From G965233625 sp965233625 (GTDB lineage Bacteria > Planctomycetota > Planctomycetia > Pirellulales > Pirellulaceae), in NCBI GenBank assembly GCA_965233625.1, contig OZ247499.1, forward strand, positions 2,790,001 through 2,854,000: DNA of 64,000 nt. The letters run 5' to 3'. The notes under the pieces were generated by a model that saw only the letters and a program-made list of their open reading frames with translations, had not been told where the DNA came from and did not search any database. Below are positions 1 to 9,391 of this stretch, one piece after another; the first letter of the stretch is position 1, and each line of letters starts with the position of its first letter. The position numbers were made by a program, and so were the translations under genes.

Positions 1-5
1 TTTGT

Positions 6-785
6 GTGGGCAATTCTCATCTTGCAGCAGCCAGAGACGTGCTCGTAGATGTTGCCTCAGCGCACAATCTAGAACTGGTGTTTCTCGTCGAGAACTGGAT
101 TGACGATGCACCCGTGAAACTGATGCGTCTTGCTGTTGAGCCAGATCCCACTGAATTCCAGATGGACCACCCCAACAATCCCTATTCTGTAACGATTGAT
201 CCAACAACGATCTACGGTGTCGTCAGTGTGGGCAGCGGGTTTGGAGGCCCCGGCGATTTCTTCCGCAAGATCGCATCCGAATCCTTCACCGGAAACTACG
301 ACGGCGTCCCATCACCGCGTGAGGTTAAATGCCCCTGGTGCTTAAAGCCATCGGCTAAATATATAGATCCAGAACCGGGATTATTATCTTCTACGTGCTT
401 GAAATATATCTTCAACAGTCATCTTGACATGAATTTCGCGCTGCCGCTGTCTAAAGCTTTATTGTCGCTTGCCAATTCAACCGGGCGCCATGTACATATT
501 CCAACCCCACCGCTGCCAGCGCCCACGGTTGCGCATAGGTTTGGACAGCATGTTTTTGAATCCGACCTTGGCAACGTGATGATTCGCGTATGGGAAGACC
601 GGGTTGCCAGCGTTAATTCCAGCAGCAATTCCCGGCTACTTTCGCCTCACCCTGAGGTTCTCAACGATGGATGGTTAAAGTCTTCGCTTGCCGCAGCCAG
701 CTATCCCGGTCTTCAAATTCATGCCAACAAATTATACGGCTATACCTTTACAGAAAATCTCAATGAGTGGTTACAAGCGGTTTAA
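6..785 (+). CDS. Hypothetical protein, possibly 5'-partial
   Basis: Open frame of 259 codons from a GTG at position 6. The frame stays open to the left edge, so the true start may lie outside the window. I recognise no family. The protein is soluble-looking, with no signal peptide or membrane segment. A CPWC pair near residue 110 and a further Cys about 22 residues later could be half of a metal site, but this is only suggestive. The second half is rich in short beta-type segments. Codon use looks coding, and no convincing competing frame covers the stretch. The 212 bases downstream to the next gene contain no hairpin that I would call a terminator. Confidence 0.55.
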   Translation: MGNSHLAAARDVLVDVASAHNLELVFLVENWIDDAPVKLMRLAVEPDPTEFQMDHPNNPYSVTIDPTTIYGVVSVGSGFGGPGDFFRKIASESFTGNYDGVPSPREVKCPWCLKPSAKYIDPEPGLLSSTCLKYIFNSHLDMNFALPLSKALLSLANSTGRHVHIPTPPLPAPTVAHRFGQHVFESDLGNVMIRVWEDRVASVNSSSNSRLLSPHPEVLNDGWLKSSLAAASYPGLQIHANKLYGYTFTENLNEWLQAV

Positions 786-997
786 CAAGGACACCAAACG
801 CCTCACTTGCAATAATCACCTCCGTGTGCAGTACATAATATGCAGCGCGACGATCCGCGCAGGCACAAACCTGCTCGGAAATTTTGAGACTCCCATGCAG
901 GTTACATTTGATTTCGCACCAGTGATCGAAAACACCCGAGGGGAACTCGACACGAATACGTTCAGCCGAAGCCCCAATTAGAAACGAGCGTACGGGT

Positions 998-1642
998 ATG
1001 AATGCGAAACGTTGGTTAACTGTGGTGTCGGCCCTTGGCATCAGCCTCGCTGTTTGCAATGTCGCCTACGCCAACAGCCTCTCGCCGTACGTGTATTTCT
1101 GGCCGGGCATCATTTCCATCACCGTGGCGTATGCGTTTCCGGCCAGCTTGCTCGCGGCGTTTCTAGAACGTCCCTTTCTATCGGCAGCGGGAATCAGACG
1201 TCGTCCGCTGATCCTCTCTTTGCGAGCGAATTTTGTGAGCACGGTTGCCGGCTTGCTGCTGATCCCGGTGGGCTACCCCGCGCTGTTAACGATCGGTCCG
1301 CTCTGGTGCGTTGTCGCCTTTGGCGTATCGTGCGCGGTTGAAATCTATTATCTACGCCGGTATTCGCATCAGGCGTTTACGTCAGGTTGGTTGTTGGGTG
1401 GCAATGCTGTTAGCAGCGTGGTATTGATGGCCCTGCCGCCGGTTGCCATCATTATCCGGCAAAACAACTTACAACTGGTATGGTCCCTCGAACCGTACCT
1501 GAGGTGGCTCGCATTGTTGACGTTGATCGTAAGCCTGACGCTGTTCCTTGGCAGTTTTGTGTGGCCTGTCGCCGCCAAGTCCGAAACCACGCCGCCAGAT
1601 TCAAAAAGCAGCGCTTCAACGTCAGCCGGTAAAGCAGGCTAG
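998..1642 (+). CDS. Hypothetical multi-pass membrane protein
   Basis: 214 residues starting at ATG 998 (MNAKRWLTVVSALG). Hydrophobic segments lie near residues 8-28, 33-55, 75-115, 135-155 and 170-195, so four to six membrane spans are likely. The C-terminal 20 residues are a polar Ser/Thr/Lys tail that should be cytoplasmic or linker-like. No motif identifies a family. It does not overlap its neighbours and reads towards a convergent exported-protein gene ending at 1787. Function is unknown; the call rests on length, start codon and hydrophobic pattern. Confidence 0.6.
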   Translation: MNAKRWLTVVSALGISLAVCNVAYANSLSPYVYFWPGIISITVAYAFPASLLAAFLERPFLSAAGIRRRPLILSLRANFVSTVAGLLLIPVGYPALLTIGPLWCVVAFGVSCAVEIYYLRRYSHQAFTSGWLLGGNAVSSVVLMALPPVAIIIRQNNLQLVWSLEPYLRWLALLTLIVSLTLFLGSFVWPVAAKSETTPPDSKSSASTSAGKAG

Positions 1643-1786
1643 GAGGTCAAGGTTGCGAGTCCCATGCGGAGAATAGCCGCTGCAACCGTACATCGTCGCA
1701 GATCGTGCCGTGCGATTGACCGTCTAGGTGGCAGAATCACGTAGAAGGAGCAAAGAAGAGTTCCGCCATCGCTGCCCCTCGCTGCG

Positions 1787-2758
1787 TTATTGTCCGCGTC
1801 GATTCTTTTGAAGTTCGCGTAACATCTCTTCGCGCACCCCACCATAAACATTTAGTCTTCGCCTTGTTTCCGGGGCGACTGGTGGTGCATGCCCCAGCGC
1901 ACGAAGTCTGCCGTCAATATAGTCGCGGATCTGTTTCATCTGGCGCGCACCTGCGACCGGGTCGAGTTTTTGACGTTTGGGGACGATAACCCGTCCGTCA
2001 ACTCTTTCAAAGAGTGGGTAGTCGTCCCATTCGCGTACATCCAACAGTAGGGGGATCGAATGCTTGCCCATAACCTCAAGTTGACGCAGTGTGTGCTCCC
2101 TGACCTGGTACGATAATGAGTACCCGCTGTAACTATGGCGGTAGCCCTGGTTCTCGAATTCCTTGACTTGCCGCTGCAACGCTAGAATCTGCCGCTTGGC
2201 GTTTTCGTAACCAGCTTGGGTTAGTTTTGGGTTAGCGTTTGGTTTGTAGCCGAATGGCCTTGGTCGTTTTCCGTAAGCTAATTCAAACTCGTAAACATCT
2301 CGTTCGAGTCCTCGTAGTGTTAATTCAGCTTGTTTGTAGGCCGGATTGGTTTCACCGCGGGTGAGTTGCAGTCGCGCGCGGAATTGGGCGATAAGGTCTT
2401 CGACAGGGAAGCCGGCGGCAACGTAGGCCTTACACACAAAACTTGAATTGGAAGCTTCAAATTTTCCGTTGGGACCCAGCATGTCTGCTCTAACTTGCCG
2501 GATGCGTGCTCCGTCAGGCCCAGCGGCGTAGTCACTTATGCCGGCGATATGCTTAAGGACACCTTGTTCAAGCGTTTTGCGTTCTTCAGGTTTTCGCCCC
2601 GCAAGGAGATTTCTGTGTTTGTAGTAATGACTCCACCACCGTAACGCGTTGTCGACCTTCGCACTGGTCTCTTCCGCCATCGCTGTCCGCGAAAAAGATA
2701 CTCCTATTAACCCTAACGCCAAAATTAGGGCAGAGGTGAGTAGAAACGTACTGCGCAT
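1787..2758 (-). CDS. Exported hypothetical protein
   Basis: The open frame extends to 2800, but the ATG at 2758 begins a good signal peptide (MRSTFLLTSALILALG, likely cleavage after TAMA near residue 29), so I place the start there, giving 323 residues. The mature part is highly charged, rich in Arg, Lys and Tyr, with helical stretches around residues 150-215 (many Leu/Arg/Glu heptad-like positions) and no membrane segment after the signal. It probably acts in the periplasm or at the cell surface. I do not recognise the family. It stands alone, convergent with the membrane-protein gene on its left. Confidence 0.6.
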   Translation of the reverse strand: MRSTFLLTSALILALGLIGVSFSRTAMAEETSAKVDNALRWWSHYYKHRNLLAGRKPEERKTLEQGVLKHIAGISDYAAGPDGARIRQVRADMLGPNGKFEASNSSFVCKAYVAAGFPVEDLIAQFRARLQLTRGETNPAYKQAELTLRGLERDVYEFELAYGKRPRPFGYKPNANPKLTQAGYENAKRQILALQRQVKEFENQGYRHSYSGYSLSYQVREHTLRQLEVMGKHSIPLLLDVREWDDYPLFERVDGRVIVPKRQKLDPVAGARQMKQIRDYIDGRLRALGHAPPVAPETRRRLNVYGGVREEMLRELQKNRRGQ

Positions 2759-3036
2759 GCTGAATAATCGCCGGTATGGAGGGGCATGGAAGTGATGCAA
2801 TCTGCCCTAGCATATCCGCATACCTGCCCGCAAATCAAATGCATGTTGTGCGAGGTGTCTGCTTCGCCACTTCCGACTACGGATACGATTGGTAGTTCAC
2901 CGAAAAGAGGTGGGGCCAAATTGGTTTATTTGTGGTAGGAGGTGTCCGAATCTTATAGCATTTGGAGATTGTATTGTAGCTGATTCGGCGCCCGTAAACG
3001 TAACCGGCACCCCTCTCCGGCAAATACAGGTGAGAC

Positions 3037-4947
3037 ATGAAGGCATATTCGTTGCTAGTGCTACTAATTCTACTCACAGCCGGTTGCGTTCCCGGTGAGA
3101 CAGAGGAACCTGCATCAGGCGCCCAGAAGCCGGGGGAAGTAACTCTTGGGCGCCAGCAGCATGGCGGCCCAGCCAACAAACAAGGGCACGACACAACGCC
3201 GGACAGTCAAACCCAAGTTCCGCAAATTTCCAGCGAATCCCGGCGGAAGGTTAGTGAACTAGTTGACCAATATGGAGGACGCGTCGTTACCTTCGACAAA
3301 GGGCCATACCGCGGCGAGATTAGAGCTGTTGAACTGACTTTTTCCAGACAGAATTCGCATATGCATTCCCGGCTGCTAGAGGTGGCGACAGGCTCGATCA
3401 CGCATCGCCTGATGCAACTTCTTCAGGGAGCCAGAAACATTGAATCGCTGTACCTTCAGGGGACTGGCTTGCGCGACAGTACGCTGCCACTTATCGCGAG
3501 TATGAAAAGCCTCAAAGTGCTTTTTCTGGACAACAACCCGTTTTCCAGTAAAGGTGCCAAACTGCTTTCCGGGAACACGTCGCTGACGTTTCTTTCGCTG
3601 GCCGGCGCGAGGATCGACGACAACGCGATTGCCGGATTCCATACCCTTAAGAAACTTGACGGGCTGGTGCTTAGTGACACGTTGGCGGGTGACCGCGGCC
3701 TGGGGGCGATCGCCACGCTGAAAAACCTAAGACTCCTCGACGTTAGCCGGACGAAAGTCACCGACAAAGGACTACCTGCGATTGCATCCTGCAAACAGCT
3801 AAAAACCTTGATGCTTAGTGGCAACGATGTTTCGACCAAAGGCTTCCTGCCATTGCTTGAGAACAAAGCTTTGCAGACAGTGTTCGCAGAGCACACGCAG
3901 ATCAACTCCTTCCATTTCGACACAAAGAAAAACCAAATGCTCGGCCCGTTGCTGCCAGGATTGCGAACGAACCCGTCCAGTCGCATAGACACAACCAAAG
4001 AGGGGAAACAGGCAATTGAGCAACTGGTCGCCCGCGGCGGCCGTTTGTTTTTCAGAACTCGTGATGGCCTTTTAAGAAGAAATCCCAGTGACGTATACAA
4101 AATAAACCTACGCGGCACAGATGCTGGCGACGACGACATCCGTGTCATTCAAGCCCTGCCAAATGTTGAATCGCTCCTCCTGGCAGACACGCGTATCACC
4201 GGCGGCGCCGCTCACTACATTTCTAATTTGAAGAAATTGAAGACACTGGAGTTCAACCGGACGCATTTTCACTATGCGGGTTTTCTTGAGCTAACCAGTG
4301 TACGTCGCAAGCTGGATTACCTTGGAATAGCCAACACTGCGGTTACCGCTGAACAGATTTCAGGCATGCTGATCTCGAATAAACACACGGGCAGGAAGTT
4401 GGAGATCGCGGGTCTGAACGCCACGCGTGAACGTGAAAGGTCTGAAGCGTTTCTCAAGGCTAAGGGAGCCAGGATTGTTTACCACACACCTCCCTCCAAT
4501 CGCCGCTTCGGAGGGTTGGTGGTTGACGAAGAGCGGGCTAGATACGAGCGTCTGAAGAACGACTACAAGCCCGGCCTTCCGATAAGCATCCAGTTCGCAG
4601 GTGTAAAGGTCGACAATGATGTTATCTGGCATCTCCACCACTTCTGGAGCGTCGAAAGACTTGATTTTGACGGAGCGGAACTCTCAGGTGAAACGGTTTC
4701 GTACTTGGCCGCTTGTATCGAATCCGATAACGAGGAGCAGTGGCACATCGGTCGTATCCGCGAAGTTGCTTTAGGTGACACTAAAGTTGGTCCAGCGGAG
4801 ATAACGCGACTACGCGCGTGCCTGCCGTCCGCACGCATCACGCACGATTCCCAGGCTGTCAGAGTTTCTCAACCTGCGGCGGGTAAGCCTCAGAAGTCCG
4901 TAAGTGGATTCCGATTCAGCCGCCCGTTACGCGGAATTGGCCGGTGA
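3037..4947 (+). CDS. Leucine-rich-repeat lipoprotein
   Basis: 636 residues. The N-terminus is a lipoprotein signal with lipobox LTAGC (Cys17), so the protein should be anchored by lipid after export. After a Pro/Gln-rich linker, residues 90-320 and 365-470 contain leucine-rich repeats of the ribonuclease-inhibitor type (units such as LKVLFLDNNPFSSKGAKLL, LRLLDVSRTKVTDKGL). Two stretches beginning with a VxQYGGR/VARGGR-like segment suggest a duplicated block. Secreted LRR proteins of this kind are frequent in planctomycetes and are thought to mediate protein contacts; the ligand is unknown. An AGGTGAG ribosome site precedes the ATG. It is monocistronic as far as can be seen. Confidence 0.75.
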   Translation: MKAYSLLVLLILLTAGCVPGETEEPASGAQKPGEVTLGRQQHGGPANKQGHDTTPDSQTQVPQISSESRRKVSELVDQYGGRVVTFDKGPYRGEIRAVELTFSRQNSHMHSRLLEVATGSITHRLMQLLQGARNIESLYLQGTGLRDSTLPLIASMKSLKVLFLDNNPFSSKGAKLLSGNTSLTFLSLAGARIDDNAIAGFHTLKKLDGLVLSDTLAGDRGLGAIATLKNLRLLDVSRTKVTDKGLPAIASCKQLKTLMLSGNDVSTKGFLPLLENKALQTVFAEHTQINSFHFDTKKNQMLGPLLPGLRTNPSSRIDTTKEGKQAIEQLVARGGRLFFRTRDGLLRRNPSDVYKINLRGTDAGDDDIRVIQALPNVESLLLADTRITGGAAHYISNLKKLKTLEFNRTHFHYAGFLELTSVRRKLDYLGIANTAVTAEQISGMLISNKHTGRKLEIAGLNATRERERSEAFLKAKGARIVYHTPPSNRRFGGLVVDEERARYERLKNDYKPGLPISIQFAGVKVDNDVIWHLHHFWSVERLDFDGAELSGETVSYLAACIESDNEEQWHIGRIREVALGDTKVGPAEITRLRACLPSARITHDSQAVRVSQPAAGKPQKSVSGFRFSRPLRGIGR

Positions 4948-5139
4948 GGATCTGTCGCCGGGAAAACCACCCGCGGATAGAGATCTACACAAACGTGCCG
5001 CGCGACTGAGTTGAAACAGGTGCACCCGCGGACAACGGACGGCGCCGATGCGTCTTGCCGCTCTGGCATAATCGCTCTAGAATGCCTTGCCTTCCAAATC
5101 GTTTCAGCACTTGAAGTTCCGGCGATTCGCGATTATTCC

Positions 5140-6309
5140 ATGAACTCCGACCCCCGCCATGTTGCTGTTCTCGGCGCTACCGGCAGCATCGGTTGCAGCA
5201 CGCTGGATGTCGTCCGCGCCAGTGATGGGCAGTTGCGGGTGTCGGCGTTGACGGCGCACAGCCGGTTGCAGGAGCTTTTGACGCTGGCGCAGGAGTTTCA
5301 GCCGGATTATATCGTCGCGACGGATGCCGATGCGGCGGCGGAATTCGACTGGGGCGATCTTCCAAACTGCACCACGTTGCTGAAAGGTGACGAGGGCGTG
5401 CAGCAGGTGGCTTCTGCCGAGCAGGTGGACGTCGTGGTGGCCGCGATTGTTGGCGCCGCCGGGCTGAAGGGGGCGTGGGCGGCGCTGGAAGCGGGCAAAA
5501 CGCTGGCGCTGGCCAATAAAGAGACGCTGGTGATGGGCGGCCCGCTGGTGATGGATCTTGCCGCCCAGCGGCAGGCGCCGGTGCTGCCGGTGGATAGCGA
5601 GCACAGCGCGGTTTTTCAGGCCATGCAGGCCGGCGCCCGCAGCGAATTGCAGCGGATTGTGCTGACGGCCAGCGGCGGACCGTTCCGCTGTCATACGCAG
5701 CAGCAGTTGCAGGATGTAACGGTCGAGCAGGCGCTGGCGCATCCGACCTGGGACATGGGGCCGAAAATAACGGTTGATTCGGCTACGATGATGAATAAGG
5801 CGCTGGAAATCATCGAGGCCCGCTGGCTTTTCGACCTACGCGCCGACCAGATCGACGTGGTCGTGCATCCGCAATCTATAATTCACTCATTGGTGGAATT
5901 TAACGATGGCAGCGTCATCGCCCAGTTAAGTCCGCCCGATATGAAGTTGCCAATACAGTACGCGTTGACGTATCCAAAGCGGTCGCCCTCGCCGGCGCCA
6001 CGGCTGGATCTAACGCAGTCCATGCAATTAGACTTCGAACCGCCTGATCTGGAACGCTTCCCCGCCCTGCAACTGGGGCACGAAGTTGCGGCCGCTGGCG
6101 GTACGGCGGGCGCGGTTTTGAACGCCGCCAACGAAGCTGCCGTGGCCTTGTTCCTGGCAGGACAGTTACCATTTACGGGAATCGCAGCAGCCTGCCGCGA
6201 CATCCTGCATCAACATAATTTCGACGCCAGCCCCCGGCTGGAGGATTTGCTCCGGCTCGACGCCTGGGCGCGTGAGGAGATATCACGGTGGGTATGCACT
6301 TCCAACTAA
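5140..6309 (+). CDS. dxr: 1-deoxy-D-xylulose 5-phosphate reductoisomerase
   Basis: Converts 1-deoxy-D-xylulose 5-phosphate to 2-C-methyl-D-erythritol 4-phosphate with NADPH, the committed step of the MEP isoprenoid pathway (IspC). The frame is open from 5011, but the ATG at 5140 starts six residues before the Rossmann strand VAVLGATGSIG, the usual DXR beginning, giving 389 residues, a normal length. Also visible are the ANKETLV motif, the active-site block VDSEHSAVFQ, the metal/substrate region PTWDMGPKITVDSATMMNK and GGTAGAVLNAANEAAV near the end. The 3' end overlaps the next gene by 22 bases, so the two are probably translationally coupled. The dxr-rseP order is common in bacteria. Confidence 0.96.
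   Translation: MNSDPRHVAVLGATGSIGCSTLDVVRASDGQLRVSALTAHSRLQELLTLAQEFQPDYIVATDADAAAEFDWGDLPNCTTLLKGDEGVQQVASAEQVDVVVAAIVGAAGLKGAWAALEAGKTLALANKETLVMGGPLVMDLAAQRQAPVLPVDSEHSAVFQAMQAGARSELQRIVLTASGGPFRCHTQQQLQDVTVEQALAHPTWDMGPKITVDSATMMNKALEIIEARWLFDLRADQIDVVVHPQSIIHSLVEFNDGSVIAQLSPPDMKLPIQYALTYPKRSPSPAPRLDLTQSMQLDFEPPDLERFPALQLGHEVAAAGGTAGAVLNAANEAAVALFLAGQLPFTGIAAACRDILHQHNFDASPRLEDLLRLDAWAREEISRWVCTSN
6274..6280 (+). promoter_or_regulatory. Ribosome binding site choosing a GTG start
   Basis: GAGGAGA lies 7 bases before GTG 6288, but 13 before the in-frame ATG 6294. The spacing favours GTG 6288 as the start of the site-2 protease gene. The site lies inside the end of dxr. Confidence 0.6.
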
Positions 6310-8561
6310 TGCAGCTTTTGACGACGTTACAGCTGCTGGCGGCTGAGACTTCGTTCTGGCTGAATCCCGAGTCGTACTTCAGCATGCTGAAGATGGCGGC
6401 CGGTCTGGGCTTTGTGGTGTTTGTCCACGAACTGGGCCACTTCCTGGTGGCGAAAGCCTGTGGCGTGAAGTGCGAAAAGTTCTACGTGGGCTTTGACTTC
6501 TTTGACATCAAGATCGGCAACGTGGTGATCATTCCGCGTTCGCTCTTCAAGTTCCAGTGGGGCGAAACCGAATACGGGCTGGGCATTATTCCGTTGGGCG
6601 GCTACGTGAAGATGCTGGGCCAGGACGACAACCCAGCCAATGCCGAAGCCGAAAACGAACGCATCAAGATCCGCAAAGACGCCACCGGCGAGGTCATCGA
6701 CAAAGATCAGCCGCAGGAAGATGGCACCGACGGTGTGACAGATGAAGATAAAGAAAAAGTCAGCGAAGCGCTGAGCCAGGGCAGCGACGACGAAGAATAC
6801 GAACTGGACCCACGTAGCTATCAGGCGAAGAGCGTGCCAGCGCGGATGGCCATCATCTCGGCGGGTGTGATCATGAACCTAATCTTCGCCGTAATCTTCG
6901 CCTCGATTGCCTACACCGCGGGCGTGCCATATCAGACGTGCGAGATCGGCGCCGTGGTGCCGGGCGGCGCCGCCTGGGAAGCGGGTGTGCCCGCGGGCGG
7001 TAAGATCGTGGCGCTGGACAACTCCGGCATCCGCGAACATCTGCGTTATACCTGGGACCTGCGTAACGCCGTCGGCATGGCCACCACCAGCGGCACGCTG
7101 AAGCTGACCGTCCGTGACCGCGATGGCGAAGAGAAAGACTTTGAGCTGCAGCCGCGCGCTACGCAGATCGGCGACAGGGAAGTTCCAACGATTGGCATCG
7201 TTGCGGCCCATGTGCCCGAAATCCTCGGCGTGATTAAATTCAGCACGGCGGGACAGGCCGCGCAGGAATTCAAAGAGGGCGATCTGGCTCTGAGTGTTGA
7301 AACAGCCGACGGCGACAAATTCACCGTCAAAGATAACGAAAGCTTCTACGACCTGCGGGCCTTCATGGCCAAGCACGCAGACAAAGAAGTTACCTTCGAG
7401 ATGAAACGGAAGAAGGAAGATGCAGACGACGAGTACGAAAAGCTGAAGATCAAAGTCGCCGCCAATAAGATGCGGCGCATTGGTCTGGTAATGAAGCCAC
7501 GTCCGATCTCTGGCGTCCGTCCCGGTGCACCGGCGTACGACAAACTAAAAAAGGGCGACGTGCTGGTTGAGGTCGCCGGTGAGAAGTTTACCGATCCGTT
7601 CACGCTCGAAACGCAGCTTCGCAAGCACTGGGGAGAAGAGATCGAAGTCGTTGTCCGCCGCAAAGGAGAGGATGCTCCTGAAGATAACGAGGGAGAAATC
7701 AAGAGGTTCAAGATCACCCCCCAGGCGCCAGACGCTTATGTCGAAAACTTTGCACTGGGCCTGCCAGTGGCTGCAGAGTCGATTGGCATCGCCATGCCCG
7801 TGACACGCATCGTCGCCGCGGTAACGCCAGGCAGCCCTGCTGAGAAGGCCGGGATGAAAGCGGGCGATAAGATCGATACGGCCGCGTTCAAGCTGCCCGA
7901 CACGCTGGACGAAGAAGACCGCAAAATGATGCCGCGGTTTGAAGAGCCCGTCGAACTGGATGAGGACAATCTGAACTGGCCGTCAATCTTCACCGCCATG
8001 CAGCACGATATTCCCGGCGTGAAGCTGACACTAAGCTACGACCGTAATGGCGCCAAGAAGGAAGCCACCGTTCAGCCCGCAGATGTTGACGGCCACTTCA
8101 TCGCCAACCGCGGTTTGTACTGGCAACCGAAGATGGAAGACCGCTATGCAGAGAGCTTTGGCGAAGCGATTTACCTTGGCTTCCGCGAAACCAAAGAGGA
8201 TGTGATCAAGGTCGCGCTGATGGTCTATAAGTTGGCAACGGGCAAGATCGCCATCACCAACCTGGGCGGACCAGGCACGATCTTTGTGGTCGGCACATCA
8301 GAAGCCGGGCAAAGCTTTTCGCGGTTGCTGATCTTCCTGACCTTCCTCAGTGCAAACCTGGCGGTGGTTAACTTCCTGCCTATTCCCGTACTAGATGGCG
8401 GGCACATGGTGTTCCTGCTGTGGGAAGGCGTGTTCGGCAAGCCGATGAACGAAGCTGTCGCGATGCGGTTAACGCTGGCGGGCCTGGCCTTTATTCTGTG
8501 CCTGATGGTGCTGGTGTTATCGCTGGACGTGTTCCGCTTCACCGGTTTGTTCGGCATTTAG
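6288..8561 (+). CDS. rseP: RseP-like site-2 zinc metalloprotease with PDZ modules
   Basis: Intramembrane M50 protease of the RIP/site-2 family, which in other bacteria cleaves anti-sigma factors or remnant signal peptides in the membrane. The zinc motif HELGH is at residues 47-51 in the first membrane helix, and the second half-site NFLPIPVLDGGH (Asp703) is in a C-terminal helix. At 757 residues it is much longer than the usual ~450. An acidic insert of about 60 residues (roughly 115-175) follows GGYVKML, and the middle contains three or more PDZ-like modules (GGAAWEAGVPAGGKI, GAPAYDKLKKGDVLVEV, GSPAEKAGMKAGDKI). Start is GTG 6288 by ribosome-site spacing. It overlaps dxr by 22 bases and ends 4 bases before the next gene. 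Confidence 0.9.
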   Translation: MGMHFQLMQLLTTLQLLAAETSFWLNPESYFSMLKMAAGLGFVVFVHELGHFLVAKACGVKCEKFYVGFDFFDIKIGNVVIIPRSLFKFQWGETEYGLGIIPLGGYVKMLGQDDNPANAEAENERIKIRKDATGEVIDKDQPQEDGTDGVTDEDKEKVSEALSQGSDDEEYELDPRSYQAKSVPARMAIISAGVIMNLIFAVIFASIAYTAGVPYQTCEIGAVVPGGAAWEAGVPAGGKIVALDNSGIREHLRYTWDLRNAVGMATTSGTLKLTVRDRDGEEKDFELQPRATQIGDREVPTIGIVAAHVPEILGVIKFSTAGQAAQEFKEGDLALSVETADGDKFTVKDNESFYDLRAFMAKHADKEVTFEMKRKKEDADDEYEKLKIKVAANKMRRIGLVMKPRPISGVRPGAPAYDKLKKGDVLVEVAGEKFTDPFTLETQLRKHWGEEIEVVVRRKGEDAPEDNEGEIKRFKITPQAPDAYVENFALGLPVAAESIGIAMPVTRIVAAVTPGSPAEKAGMKAGDKIDTAAFKLPDTLDEEDRKMMPRFEEPVELDEDNLNWPSIFTAMQHDIPGVKLTLSYDRNGAKKEATVQPADVDGHFIANRGLYWQPKMEDRYAESFGEAIYLGFRETKEDVIKVALMVYKLATGKIAITNLGGPGTIFVVGTSEAGQSFSRLLIFLTFLSANLAVVNFLPIPVLDGGHMVFLLWEGVFGKPMNEAVAMRLTLAGLAFILCLMVLVLSLDVFRFTGLFGI

Positions 8562-8565
8562 CGTT

Positions 8566-9030
8566 GTGCTTGCCCGCATACTACTTGGCGATGTCGCCAC
8601 GACAGCCTACGTAAACAGCCTGAAGAAACGCGGCGCGAAGAACGCCGCGCCGTCTTGGGCCGCGGAACAGCTTGTCGCCTGCATCCGCGACGTGGTGGCT
8701 GCCTTCCGTCTGACGGCAGGACGCTTCCTGTTGATCTTCGCCGCGGCGTTCACCGCCATCTGGGTTGTGCCCGCGGTGGCGGCGCAACTGGAATCCGTTG
8801 TCGTCAGCCGCTGCCTCACAGTGGGTGTCTGGCTGCTTGCCATCACCGGGCATCTGGTCATGGCCGCCTACCGCGCTCGTGTGGAAACGCTGTTCCTCAA
8901 CCTCGAAGCCACCGGCGCCGGCGCCCTGCTGTTCGCGCCGTATCGAATTCCCCGCGGCCCGGTAATCTTCATCGCCGCAATCTATTACCTGCTGGCGATG
9001 GGGCTAACGCTGCTGATTCAGTCATTCTGA
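8566..9030 (+). CDS. Small membrane protein downstream of rseP
   Basis: 154 residues from GTG 8566, only 4 bases after the protease stop, so almost certainly in the dxr-rseP operon. Hydrophobic stretches at about residues 53-75, 82-102 and 130-150 suggest three membrane spans. The soluble N-terminal 45 residues are basic. No family is recognised. The position suggests a role linked to the protease or the envelope, but nothing in the sequence proves it. Confidence 0.6.
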   Translation: MLARILLGDVATTAYVNSLKKRGAKNAAPSWAAEQLVACIRDVVAAFRLTAGRFLLIFAAAFTAIWVVPAVAAQLESVVVSRCLTVGVWLLAITGHLVMAAYRARVETLFLNLEATGAGALLFAPYRIPRGPVIFIAAIYYLLAMGLTLLIQSF

Positions 9031-9166
9031 AGAAGCGCTGATAGGTAGCAACTTGAAGCGCCGACTGGGCCTGGAACTGAACAGCCGCGCTGCCCCTTGT
9101 TAGCGTACTTGAAGTTGCACACTTTGAGTCTCAAAATCACCATTCAGCCTTATATGTAATAGGAAA

Positions 9167-9308
9167 CACTAACCCGAAGCGCGAGCGAGGGGCGCCGGAA
9201 TTGGCAGCTCATCGCCGGTTGAAAGTCCACATCTTCGGCGAGATACGGCCCAAAACCCTTGTTTTCGCATCGATATCAAACGCCCCTCGCTCGCGCTTCG
9301 GGTTGGTG
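9167..9308. repeat. MITE-like palindromic element, copy A
   Basis: A 142-base element with terminal inverted repeats of about 28 bases: CACTAACCCGAAGCGCGAGC... at 9167-9194 and its near-perfect reverse complement at 9281-9308. The interior matches copies at 46593 and 46736 when read on the other strand, including a GCGAAAAC...GGTTTTGGGCC core. The adjoining stretch 9107-9166 (GAAGTTGCACACTTTGAG... AGGAAACACTAAC) is also shared with the copy at 46736-46935, so the mobile or amplified unit may be about 200 bases. No target-site duplication could be assigned by eye. Confidence 0.8.
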
Positions 9309-9318
9309 TACAGACATT

Positions 9319-9354
9319 AAAAAACGCCCGGCGTAAATTTAGCGCCGGGCGTTT
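9319..9354 (-). terminator. Rho-independent terminator of the DUF4912 gene
   Basis: Perfect 12-base arms at 9322-9333 and 9343-9354 (AAACGCCCGGCG and its complement) around a 9-base loop. Read leftward, the stem is followed by a run of T. It sits about 40 bases past the stop of the leftward gene. Confidence 0.85.
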
Positions 9355-9391
9355 ACTTCTGGCAGAGACTGCCGTGGGTTGGTGTCGCGAT

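Larger units (their letters stand above)
9031..9391. other. Intergenic region with MITE-like repeat and terminator
   Basis: No credible gene. It holds a repeat tail (about 9107-9166), a complete MITE-like element (9167-9308) and the terminator of the leftward DUF4912 gene (9319-9354). The short frame reading leftward through the element gives the peptide phrase TPTRSASEG, which is a translated repeat and not a protein. Confidence 0.7.

Noticed and set aside
770..800. GCGGTTTAACAAGG, resembling an integron attC edge
   Set aside because: No matching inverse core site, no cassette series and no integrase; likely chance.
688..981. 97-codon plus-strand frame after the first gene
   Set aside because: It starts inside the preceding gene in another frame, has no ribosome site and no recognisable feature; not enough support.
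3456..4148. 230-codon minus-strand frame
   Set aside because: It is antisense to the LRR lipoprotein, whose repeats and lipobox fix the plus strand as coding.
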